In this document: piece after piece, positions 1 through 5,497 of the stretch | Numbering within the stretch: the stretch's first letter is position 1 | How the letters are laid out: the number at the start of each line of letters is the position of its first letter | Source: CAZJHX01 sp964545715 | Lineage (GTDB): Bacteria > Myxococcota_A > UBA9042 > GCA-2863065 | Reading direction: 5' to 3' | Length of the DNA: 6,407 bases | Assembly: GCA_964545715.1 (NCBI GenBank) | Contig: CAZJHX010000280.1 | Location: forward strand, 1-6,407 | Notes under the pieces: generated by a model | Databases searched by the model: none | What the model was told of the DNA's origin: nothing | What the model saw: only the letters and a program-made list of their open reading frames with translations | Position numbers and translations under genes: made by a program

Positions 1-183
1 AAGGCGTCGGGACTCAAGGCCGGGTGCAAGACCGCCTTCGCGCGCATGGAGCAGTGGGCCCAGACAGGCAAGGATGACACGGCCAAAATGATGGCATGCA
101 TGCCCCTGCGAATCGCCGCCGGCATGGGCGACGACTTCGCAGAGCGCTACGCCAAGGCCTGTCCGGGCGATCCGCCGCTCTAG
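1..183 (+). CDS. 3' end of an unrecognised protein gene (partial)
   Basis: The frame is open from the first base of the window to a TAG at 181-183, giving the last 60 residues of a protein. The codons are strongly G/C-ending, as in a real gene of this genome. The fragment is mostly helical in character and has three cysteines, in GCKTAF, MACMPL and KACPGD, so it could be a small exported, disulfide-bearing domain, but no family is recognised. The start and any signal peptide lie outside the window. A 7-bp inverted repeat (182-188 with 217-223) overlaps the stop, but its loop is long and no T-run follows, so it is not a convincing terminator. Confidence 0.6.
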   Translation, partial: KASGLKAGCKTAFARMEQWAQTGKDDTAKMMACMPLRIAAGMGDDFAERYAKACPGDPPL

Positions 184-207
184 ACAGGCCGCCCCCTGGC
201 GCGCACG

Positions 208-585
208 TCACGTTCCCCTGTCTGCGCGCCATAACAACTTCGGCTGAACCGCCCCGGGTTTGTCGGAGGCCCTGGCCTGCCCTGAGGTGTGGACGGATGG
301 CGTCTTACCGCCGGCGCATCCGGGCGAACTCATGCCGATCGGACGCGCCGGGCCACAGCCCCACGGGCTGACGATGACCGCGCCTTCGCAGTGCCCTTTG
401 CCGTGGTGGTACAGGACGCTGCCCACCGTGGCCGGGGCCTCGCCGACCGGGTGTTGTTCCAGCATGGTGGCGGACGCCTCAACCAGGGCACGCGTGTCGT
501 TGACCGGCAGCCACGGGTGCAGGGTGCGGAATAGCCCTCCCCACAACCGCCAAACGACCGAACGCCAGCGGAAGATCACCGGCAT
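208..585 (-). pseudogene. Remnant resembling the C-terminus of a BadF/BcrA-type acyl-CoA dehydratase activase
   Basis: This frame reads 125 residues. Its core, about 537-346, has almost exclusively G/C third positions, which is the mark of a formerly real gene. The core contains HPVGEAPATVGSVLYHHGKG followed by GAVIVSPWGCGPA. That resembles the pattern GEA..(S/T)(I/V)G.AL.Y...G..G.I.V.P..C.P known from the C-terminal domain of large 2-hydroxyacyl-CoA dehydratase activase-like (BadF/BadG/BcrA/BcrD) proteins. After GCGPA the resemblance stops and the sequence becomes arbitrary, and a TAA lies in frame upstream at 619-621. The N-terminal ATPase part is absent. I therefore call it a truncated relic rather than a working gene. 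The family match is from memory of the motif and is tentative. A small unknown gene is the alternative. Confidence 0.33.
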
Positions 586-701
586 GCGATGGCGGCTGTC
601 ACCTTGTTTTTCTTGTTCTTAGATCGACAACCATGGCGCCAACGAGTGGAGCCTGGTGTGGCCAACCCGGTCACCGATTGTCAGTGGAAGGAAAAAGACG
701 A
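586..701. other. Gap with no gene recognised
   Basis: This is the rest of the gene-poor stretch between the first gene and the lipoprotein. It has a locally AT-richer patch (603-621, T-rich on the plus strand) and a short A-run at 692-696, which reads as T5 on the minus strand just after the lipoprotein stop. A 7-bp stem with one G-T wobble (711-717 with 722-728) lies inside the last lipoprotein codons, 14 bases before that T-run, too far for a standard intrinsic terminator. Confidence 0.4.
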
Positions 702-2507
702 CTAATCACAGCCGGCGATGACGCCGACCAACGTGTCTATCGCCAGGTCGTTGCGTTGCGGGTCCTGATGCCGGCATACGGCGATGTATCGGGCAGGCAC
801 GTCGACGCTCAGCGTGACCCAGTCTTGTACCGGCGGCATAAACACCGCCGGCGCGTAGGACTCGCCCTCGACCAGAATCGCCTTCCACTCGCCCGCCGTT
901 TCCGCTGTAAAGAACACGGCCTGCATGTTGGTGCACTTGGTACACGCCAGTCCGCACGCGTCCTTGGTTTGTGAGCCCAGGGCGCGGATCTGCAAGAGAT
1001 TCTGTGTCGATCCGAGATCCACACCGACACAACCCGCGATGCTCTGACCGTCGATAAGCTGGTCGCTCGGGAAGCCGGGCTCCAATGGGGCGTCCAGCCC
1101 GACGACATTGCCGTCCTCGAGCAGGATGTTGTCCGCGTCGCAGACAAAGCCGACCTGTTTGCCGATTGGGGCCACGGCCACCGGCGCGATCACGTGCGCT
1201 TCGACGCCGGAGCATTTGCCAAAGCCGTCACACTTGTCTTCGATGGTGCATGGGTCGCCGTCCCAGCAGCCCCCGGTGTCATCCAGCGGACAGAAATCCG
1301 TCATGATCACCCCGATCTCCGCGCTGTCGAGCGCGGAGCTGTAGATGCGCACGTCGTCCAACACACCCGGCGCCGAGTCGGCGTTTTGACTCGAAGTCGT
1401 GTCCGTATTGCCGATGATGATCGGCCACAGACTGTGCAGGACCGTGTCGTCGGGGGTGCTCTTGGACACCTGCCCGTTCGCCTGCTGCCCGTTGACGTAG
1501 AAGACGGCATCGTTTGGCGCATGCGCGACGACAGCCAGATGCGTCCACTCGTTGGGCACGAGCGACGTGTACCCGACGGTCAGCCCCACGGCGGTCTCCG
1601 TGCGCACCTGCAGCTGTATGTTCGACGCGGCAGCGACCCGAAATGTGATGCCCTGATTCTCGTGAAACTTGCCCTGCGGTTTTGCGTCGGTGGCGATGAT
1701 GGTCCCGCCCGTCTTGAATTGGCTGTAGCGCAGCCAGGCCGTGATGGTGAACGGGGGCTGCAGGTCGTTGAGCGCATCGCCCGCGTTCACTTTTGCCTTG
1801 GTGCCGAAGTTGAGCCCGCCGTCGAACTTGCCGGTCGTCCATTTGGCGTCCAGCACCTGCCCATGTGCAGCCGCAGCGCCGCTATCCAGCGCAACCACGC
1901 CGCTCCCCTCGTCAAACTTCCACCAGGCCAGCTCGTCCGGGACAACCGGCGGGGGCCCACCATCGTCCGTGCCCGTGTCGTCGCCGGTGGTATCCACATC
2001 GCCCGTCGTGTCGCCCGTGCCGGTGTCCCCGTCGCCGGTGGTGTCCACATCGCCCGTCGTGTCCACATCCCCGGTCGTGACGTCGCCGTCATCAGTGGTC
2101 GTCGTGTCGTCGCCGTCATCGGTCGTGGTTGTGACGTCGCCGTCGTCGGTCGTTGTCGTGACGTCGCCGGTCGTGGTCGTGACGTCGCCGTCATCGGTGG
2201 TTGTCGTGCTGTCGTCGGTCGTGGCCGTGCTGTCGCCGTCGCCGGTCGTGACGTCACCATCCGAGGTCGTGTCCGCGTCACCAGAGGTCACCGAGTCGCC
2301 CACCGTCCCCGTGGAGTCGGCGCATTGGCACGGCTCAAACGTACCGTCCGGCTGGCAGACCTGGATGCCTTTGACACCCGCGGCGCACGCGCATTCGACG
2401 CTGGCGTTGGCCACACACGCAGCCGCGCCACCCGTTGTTGACTCAGACTTCTCGTCGGCTGAGCACCCGGACCACACCAGCGCGGCGATCAAAACGGCTC
2501 GTATCAT
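702..2507 (-). CDS. Surface lipoprotein: Thr/Asp/Gly linker, LamG-like domain, discoidin-like C-terminus
   Basis: This is a 601-residue protein. The ATG at 2507-2505 was chosen because AAGGAG lies 7 bases upstream and the protein then begins with a short lipoprotein signal (MIRAVLIAALVWSGC, lipid-carrying Cys15). Longer upstream starts would bury that signal. The lipobox is slightly atypical, with Trp at -3. Residues 31-62 form a Cys-rich motif (CACAAGVKGIQVCQPDGTF) of a type seen in myxobacterial lipoproteins. Residues 64-183 are a low-complexity linker of Thr, Asp and Gly. Residues about 191-402 look like a LamG-type jellyroll: LAWWKFDEGSG, FTITAWLRY, WTHLAVV, VFYVNG and GVLDDVRIYSSAL. Residues 406-432 carry DGDPCTIEDKC. 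The C-terminal part has DQLIDGQ and VGVDLG, recalling F5/8 type C (discoidin) domains. Likely role is binding glycans or another surface ligand outside the cell, which is inferred. No enzyme active site is visible. Confidence 0.9.
   Translation of the reverse strand: MIRAVLIAALVWSGCSADEKSESTTGGAAACVANASVECACAAGVKGIQVCQPDGTFEPCQCADSTGTVGDSVTSGDADTTSDGDVTTGDGDSTATTDDSTTTTDDGDVTTTTGDVTTTTDDGDVTTTTDDGDDTTTTDDGDVTTGDVDTTGDVDTTGDGDTGTGDTTGDVDTTGDDTGTDDGGPPPVVPDELAWWKFDEGSGVVALDSGAAAAHGQVLDAKWTTGKFDGGLNFGTKAKVNAGDALNDLQPPFTITAWLRYSQFKTGGTIIATDAKPQGKFHENQGITFRVAAASNIQLQVRTETAVGLTVGYTSLVPNEWTHLAVVAHAPNDAVFYVNGQQANGQVSKSTPDDTVLHSLWPIIIGNTDTTSSQNADSAPGVLDDVRIYSSALDSAEIGVIMTDFCPLDDTGGCWDGDPCTIEDKCDGFGKCSGVEAHVIAPVAVAPIGKQVGFVCDADNILLEDGNVVGLDAPLEPGFPSDQLIDGQSIAGCVGVDLGSTQNLLQIRALGSQTKDACGLACTKCTNMQAVFFTAETAGEWKAILVEGESYAPAVFMPPVQDWVTLSVDVPARYIAVCRHQDPQRNDLAIDTLVGVIAGCD
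1959..2318 (-). repeat. Low-complexity tandem repeat encoding the Thr/Asp/Gly linker
   Basis: This encodes lipoprotein residues 64-183. On the plus strand, units starting GTGACGTCGCC or close variants run from 2077 with lengths 27, 27, 27, 21, 27, 21 and 21 bases; they encode variants of TTTTDDGDV and its shorter form TTTTGDV. Nearer the C-terminus the unit becomes DTTGDV (18 bases). Segments 1980-2012 and 2031-2063 are direct repeats matching at 32 of 33 positions. All unit lengths are multiples of three, so gain or loss of a unit keeps the frame. Such acidic, Thr-rich linkers usually act as extended spacers that hold a domain away from the membrane and may be glycosylated; this role is inferred. 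Confidence 0.9.
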
Positions 2508-2508
2508 C

Positions 2509-2540
2509 GCTACTCTCCTTACGTGTGCGGAGAGCGTAGC
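2509..2540 (-). promoter_or_regulatory. Hairpin covering the lipoprotein ribosome binding site
   Basis: In the lipoprotein mRNA, GCUACGCUCUCC (2540-2529) can pair with GGAGAGUAGC (2518-2509). This gives 5 bp, a 2-base bulge and 5 bp around a 10-base loop. The 3' arm contains the GGAG of the Shine-Dalgarno sequence AAGGAG and ends two bases before the ATG at 2507. Folding would therefore block ribosome entry and could make expression respond to temperature, coupled translation or a bound factor. The pairing is seen directly. The regulation is inferred. The same inverted repeat could instead be a DNA operator. Confidence 0.5.
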
Positions 2541-2553
2541 ATAGCGTTCAGTT

Positions 2554-2700
2554 CTACTCGGCGTGGGTCCGCAGCAGCGCCGTGCACTGAGTCGCCGGCA
2601 ACGGCTTGCTGAAGTAGTAGTAAGGCATTTTCCGGCCCCGTCCGCGCTGCGCCCGAGCCCTCTCGCGCGGTCTCGGCCGTATTTTGGCACCAGACGGGGT
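2554..2700 (-). pseudogene. Relic of an EAL-domain (c-di-GMP phosphodiesterase) C-terminus
   Basis: The frame 2628-2554 reads KMPYYYFSKPLPATQCTALL and ends at TAG. This matches the usual tail of EAL domains, where a KMQGYYFSKPLPAEEF-like stretch closes the barrel before a short end. Nearly all codons here end in G or C. Further upstream the frame stays open to a TGA at 2703-2701 but reads as Arg-rich sequence (RARAQRGRGR) with only a vague likeness to EAL. The catalytic parts, including the EAL signature, are absent. It therefore looks like the 3' end of a gene whose body has been lost, ending 46 bases before the lipoprotein ATG. The match is by recalled motif, and a response-regulator tail is the main alternative. 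Confidence 0.4.
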
Positions 2701-2734
2701 TCAGCCAGAGACCTTGGGGCGTCCCTTCGGCACG

Positions 2735-2823
2735 AATCCTTGCTGTTTATCGCGAATTGTTGCCACCTTGGAGATAATCCTTGCTACTTATAGCAAGGAA
2801 TTGCGTTTTCTAGCAAGCAATTG
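2735..2823 (+). promoter_or_regulatory. Operator and promoter region of the Fic gene
   Basis: This AT-rich island sits directly upstream of the Fic gene. It holds a perfect inverted repeat, TCCTTGCTA (2778-2786), CTTA, TAGCAAGGA (2791-2799). A degenerate copy of the same site (AATCCTTGCTGTTTAT, from 2735) lies 41 bases upstream, about four helical turns. The right half with its flank, TAGCAAGGAATTG (2791-2803), recurs as TAGCAAGCAATTG at 2811-2823 (12 of 13 match), 20 bases on, ending at the ribosome binding site. The spacing suggests cooperative binding of a dimeric repressor across the promoter. GATAAT at 2773-2778 could be a -10 element, but no matching -35 stands out. The regulator is unknown; the winged-helix-like N-terminus of the Fic protein itself is a candidate. 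Confidence 0.65.
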
Positions 2824-2831
2824 GAGGGCTC

Positions 2832-4349
2832 GTGAGCACCATGCCCCGCCGTCCTGGACACTCGCTGGAGGAATGGGTCGACTCGCTGCCTCTCTTCTTC
2901 GCGTCCAACACCGCAGTGACCGGCGACGTCTCGAGAGCCGTCGCTCGGGGTCTGCTCCGCAAGGCCGGCCCCCGGCTGTACACCACCGATTTGAAGCGCT
3001 CCCTGGACGAGCTCGTGGTCGCCAACGCGATCAAAGTCGCGTCGCTGCGCTTTCCGGGCGCCGTCATCTCCCATCGAAGCGCCCTCGAGATGGCGCCGGC
3101 AAACGGGTTATTGTACCTGACCGGGAATTACGAGAACGTCGACCGCCTGCCCGGCCTTACCATCCGGCAAGTGCGCGGCCCTGGTCCCATGGCGGCGGAC
3201 GGCCAGGTGATGACACTCTACCGGGCATCGGACGCCCGCGCCTATCTGGAGAACCTGCGCCGAACTCGGCGAGTGGGTGGCACGTCCCGCGTCCTGCCAA
3301 GGGCGGATCTGGAGCGCCGTCTCGAAGCGCTGCTGGGCCGAAGTGGCGAAGATGCGCTCAATCGACTTCGCGATCGAGCTCGCGCACTGGCGCCGGCGCT
3401 CGGCGCCGAGACGGCTTTCGCGGAGCTGGACGCGATCATCGCCGCCCTGCTCCGATCTCGTGAGGCGGAGTTGGAAGCCCCGACTGCGGTGGCGCGGGCG
3501 AGTGGTTCGCCGTTCGACGAGCTTCGTGTCCAGCTGTTCGAGCAACTGGCGGCAGAACTGCGTCGTCACGGAGGCGCGGACGCGAGGACGCGAGAGCCGA
3601 TGTTGAGCATGGAGCGGCAAAACTACGCCTTCGTCGATGCGTACTTTTCCAACTACATCGAGGGTACGCAGTTCGAGGTGTCCGAGGCGCGAGAGATTGT
3701 GTTCGAGGGCAAAGTCCCCAGGCGCCGCCCAGCCGACGCGCACGACGTCCTGGGCACATTCGAATTGCTGGTCGATCGCACAGAGATGGGCGTCTCGGCG
3801 ATCGCGTTCGAACAGCCGGAAGACTTCGAGGAGCTGCTTCAGCGGCGACACGTCCGGATCATGGCTGCCAGGCCAGAGGCAGGGCCCGGCGAATTCAAGG
3901 AGGTCGCCAATCGGGCTGGCAACACGCTGTTCGTCGCGCCCGACCGCGTCCGCGGCACGCTCGAGCGCGGGTTCGAAATCCTGGTCGGGCTCGACACGCC
4001 CTTCCAGCGCGCGGCGTTCGCGATGTTCCTCGTCGCCGAGGTGCACCCCTTCTCGGACGGCAACGGTCGGCTGGCGCGAGCGATCATGAACGCGGAGCTC
4101 ATCGCGGGCGAGCAGAGCCCCATTCTCATCGTGACATCCTACCGCGAGGATTATGTCGGTGCGCTACGCAGATTGAGCCGTCAACACAATCCGGTGACGT
4201 ACGTGCGAATGCTCGAGCATGCCTGGAAGTTCACCAGCCGGCTCGATTTTGCCGACATCGACGCGCTGTTAGTGACCCTTAAGGCGTGCAATGCCTTCGA
4301 CGATAAAGGGGGGATCATGCGACTCCCGCCGAAGCCGCCCCTGGTCTGA
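2832..4349 (+). CDS. Fic-family protein with AbiEi-like N-terminal region, class II autoinhibited
   Basis: This is a 505-residue protein of a length usual for large bacterial Fic proteins with an extra N-terminal part. Fic enzymes typically transfer AMP from ATP to a hydroxyl of a target protein. The core motif is complete: HPFSDGNGR at residues 405-413, with catalytic His405, Asp409 for metal, and Asn411 and Arg413 for phosphate. SNYIEG at 273-278 fits the inhibitory (S/T)xxxE(G/N) helix, with Glu277 expected to block ATP gamma-phosphate binding. GEFKEVANRAGNT (353-365) fits the flap that positions the target. Residues about 15-160, including AVISHRSALE (77-86), resemble AbiEi-type antitoxin winged-helix regions, so DNA binding is possible. 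The start is uncertain: GTG at 2832 lies 4 bases after GGAGG (2823-2827), while ATG at 2841 is 13 bases away and gives a protein three residues shorter. Its target is unknown. Confidence 0.9.
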   Translation: MSTMPRRPGHSLEEWVDSLPLFFASNTAVTGDVSRAVARGLLRKAGPRLYTTDLKRSLDELVVANAIKVASLRFPGAVISHRSALEMAPANGLLYLTGNYENVDRLPGLTIRQVRGPGPMAADGQVMTLYRASDARAYLENLRRTRRVGGTSRVLPRADLERRLEALLGRSGEDALNRLRDRARALAPALGAETAFAELDAIIAALLRSREAELEAPTAVARASGSPFDELRVQLFEQLAAELRRHGGADARTREPMLSMERQNYAFVDAYFSNYIEGTQFEVSEAREIVFEGKVPRRRPADAHDVLGTFELLVDRTEMGVSAIAFEQPEDFEELLQRRHVRIMAARPEAGPGEFKEVANRAGNTLFVAPDRVRGTLERGFEILVGLDTPFQRAAFAMFLVAEVHPFSDGNGRLARAIMNAELIAGEQSPILIVTSYREDYVGALRRLSRQHNPVTYVRMLEHAWKFTSRLDFADIDALLVTLKACNAFDDKGGIMRLPPKPPLV

Positions 4350-4654
4350 TCAGGCCGTAGTCCGCAAAAAACGTCTCGGCGCTCGAGAGCTGGACCGGCC
4401 TGGCTCGAGACCCCACAGGCGACTCGCCGGCTCTGTGCCCGATCGCATCGATCGGTTGCTGGAGTCACGGGGTGGGGCAGGACAGGCGCACCGTACTCCG
4501 CGAAAAGCGTCACAGCCGGAATGGCTGGCCACCAGGCGGTCGGGCATCGGTTTTTCGGCGCTCGCAGCGTGGCCTTGGACACACCGATCGACTGCTCGGA
4601 ATACTTGTGGGCTTTGCGGGGCAAGGCAGGGCGCACCGTCTGTCGAGGCTGGTC
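4350..4654. other. Convergent intergenic gap with a degenerate 23-base repeat
   Basis: This 305-base gap lies between the 3' ends of the Fic gene and the vapC-like gene. No gene is recognised in it. It holds two copies of an imperfect direct repeat, starting GTAGTCCGC at about 4356 and GTACTCCGC at about 4493, which match at 18 of 23 positions. Read on the minus strand these give VTLFAEYG and ETFFADYG, and most differences are synonymous or conservative, which hints at decayed coding sequence. No hairpin with a T-run, and so no clear terminator for either gene, was found. Confidence 0.4.
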
Positions 4655-5083
4655 TCAGCCGATCGGGCTCCACACACGGTCGAAGCCGAATCCTTGAAAG
4701 TCCCTGTGATTGTGGGTCGCGAGTTCGGTTACGCCGTGGTGTCGCAGCGTCAACGCGAGCCTCGCGTCGACGATTCGTCGACGTGCAAAGCTGGGAGCAG
4801 CGGCGAGCTTCCAGACGTCTTCCATGACTGGCCCGGACTCGGCGATCATCCAGCGCGGGTTTCTCCGAAGGGCCACGCAGACGTCGACGGCGGCTTGCGC
4901 TCCGAGAGGACGGCCAACGACCGCGCGGTTGCGTAACAACATGTACAGCTCCACGAGCACCAACTCACAGATCACGACATCGTCACGTTCTGCTAGTTCA
5001 TCCATGAAAGCCCGAGCACTCGGGAACTCGTTGCAGCCTGAGTTGATCGCGTACAAGATGATGTTTGTGTCGACTGAGAGCAT
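4655..5083 (-). CDS. vapC: PIN-domain ribonuclease toxin, VapC-like
   Basis: This 142-residue protein has the size and motif order of VapC toxins, metal-dependent RNases that cut tRNA or rRNA and stop translation. Acidic PIN residues are in place: Asp5 in MLSVDTNIILYA, Glu45 in LVLVELY, Asp106 in RIVDARLAL, and the terminal THNHRDF motif (124-129), with Asp128 as the fourth site. No inactivating change is seen. The ATG (5083-5081) follows directly on the TAG of the antitoxin gene with no gap, and no separate ribosome binding site is evident, so it is probably made by translational coupling. That arrangement keeps the antitoxin in step with the toxin. The RNA target cannot be told from sequence. 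Confidence 0.88.
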   Translation of the reverse strand: MLSVDTNIILYAINSGCNEFPSARAFMDELAERDDVVICELVLVELYMLLRNRAVVGRPLGAQAAVDVCVALRRNPRWMIAESGPVMEDVWKLAAAPSFARRRIVDARLALTLRHHGVTELATHNHRDFQGFGFDRVWSPIG

Positions 5084-5326
5084 CTACTCGGCGGTCCACT
5101 CGTTGGCCAGGTCGCGCCAGTCGCTGGGATCGGCGACGAACTCACCCAGGTTCGCGGGGGCCGGCATCCGCCACTCGCTTGCAGGTGCTTTATCCGCAGG
5201 ATAGGCGCGGACGATGTGCTCGGCGCCGCGGCGAAGAACTTCAGTCACGCTCCAGTCCTGCATCTGCGCCACGCGTTTGACCTCGGCGTACAGTGGATCG
5301 GGCAGCTGAATCTGCGTTCGCTTCAT
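5084..5326 (-). CDS. vapB: Ribbon-helix-helix antitoxin, VapB-like
   Basis: This 80-residue protein is the first gene of the toxin-antitoxin operon. Residues 1-8 (MKRTQIQL) would form the DNA-binding beta strand of a ribbon-helix-helix dimer, and residues about 10-38 (LYAEVKRVAQMQ, SVTEVLRRGAEHIVRA) the two helices. The tail from about residue 45 is rich in Trp, Pro and acidic residues (SEWRMP, DPSDWRDLANEWTAE), as expected of the part that wraps the PIN toxin and blocks its active site. It probably represses its own promoter together with VapC. No Shine-Dalgarno sequence precedes the ATG, in keeping with the leaderless transcript predicted from its promoter. Confidence 0.85.
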   Translation of the reverse strand: MKRTQIQLPDPLYAEVKRVAQMQDWSVTEVLRRGAEHIVRAYPADKAPASEWRMPAPANLGEFVADPSDWRDLANEWTAE

Positions 5327-5362
5327 GCTTGCAAATATACAGCGCTTAACGATTGATGTCTA
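5327..5362 (-). promoter_or_regulatory. Promoter of the vapBC-like operon, predicted leaderless
   Basis: Reading on the minus strand, TAGACA (5362-5357) is a five-of-six match to the -35 consensus, followed by a 17-base spacer and TATATT (5339-5334), a five-of-six -10 match with TG at its 5' edge. Only seven bases (TGCAAGC) separate this -10 from the ATG at 5326, so transcription should start at or within about a base of the A of the start codon. The short palindromes AGCGCT and TTGCAA beside the -10 may be part of the antitoxin operator. The elements are seen in sequence; activity is inferred. Confidence 0.55.
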
Positions 5363-5476
5363 CGATCGGCACCGGCATGGGCACCCGGCCCCGTTGGTCA
5401 GGCGGCCCTGCACGTCTATCGACTGCGGCGGCGCTCCCAGCGCGATCGCGACGACTCCAATCACTAATGTGCTCAT
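5360..5476 (-). pseudogene. Broken 5' end of an exported-protein gene
   Basis: From ATG at 5476-5474 the frame encodes 38 residues to TAG at 5362-5360. It opens with a short secretion signal (MSTLVIGVVAIALGAP) followed by PQSIDVQGRLTNGAG. The IDVQGRLTN.GAG pattern resembles the first mature residues of long exported proteins whose N-terminus reads like QGRLTD..GAPV. After that the frame ends in nonsense (CPCRCRS), while the neighbouring frame reads PMPVPIVDINR to a TAA at 5348-5346. This fits a one-base loss followed by truncation. It starts 21 bases after the stop of the Cys-rich gene and runs in the same direction, so it was probably the next gene of that transcription unit. No ribosome binding site is obvious. 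A tiny real exported peptide is the less likely alternative. Confidence 0.4.
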
Positions 5477-5497
5477 GGGTCGATGCTACTGAAAAAT

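Noticed and set aside
182..223. A 7-bp inverted repeat at the end of the first gene as terminator
   Set aside because: The loop is 28 bases and no T-run follows.
691..728. An intrinsic terminator for the lipoprotein gene
   Set aside because: The stem lies inside the coding sequence and the T-run is 14 bases beyond it, so the spacing does not fit.
1959..2318. The regular repeats as a CRISPR array
   Set aside because: The units are contiguous, of coding length and without unique spacers; they encode a protein linker.
1194..2441. A 415-residue open frame on the plus strand opposite the lipoprotein gene
   Set aside because: It is antisense to a well-supported gene, has no signal or domain, and much of it is the mirror of the Thr/Asp/Gly repeat.
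1741..2544. A 267-residue plus-strand frame rich in Val, Ser and Pro
   Set aside because: Its composition comes from reading the linker repeat backwards; it has no ribosome binding site or recognisable fold.
3108..4046. A 312-residue minus-strand frame opposite the Fic gene
   Set aside because: Long antisense frames are usual in GC-rich genes; it shows no domain, while the plus strand has full Fic motifs.
4181..4636. A 151-residue minus-strand frame overlapping the Fic 3' end
   Set aside because: It overlaps a certain gene, lacks consistent codon bias and matches no family I know; only its short repeat is noted.
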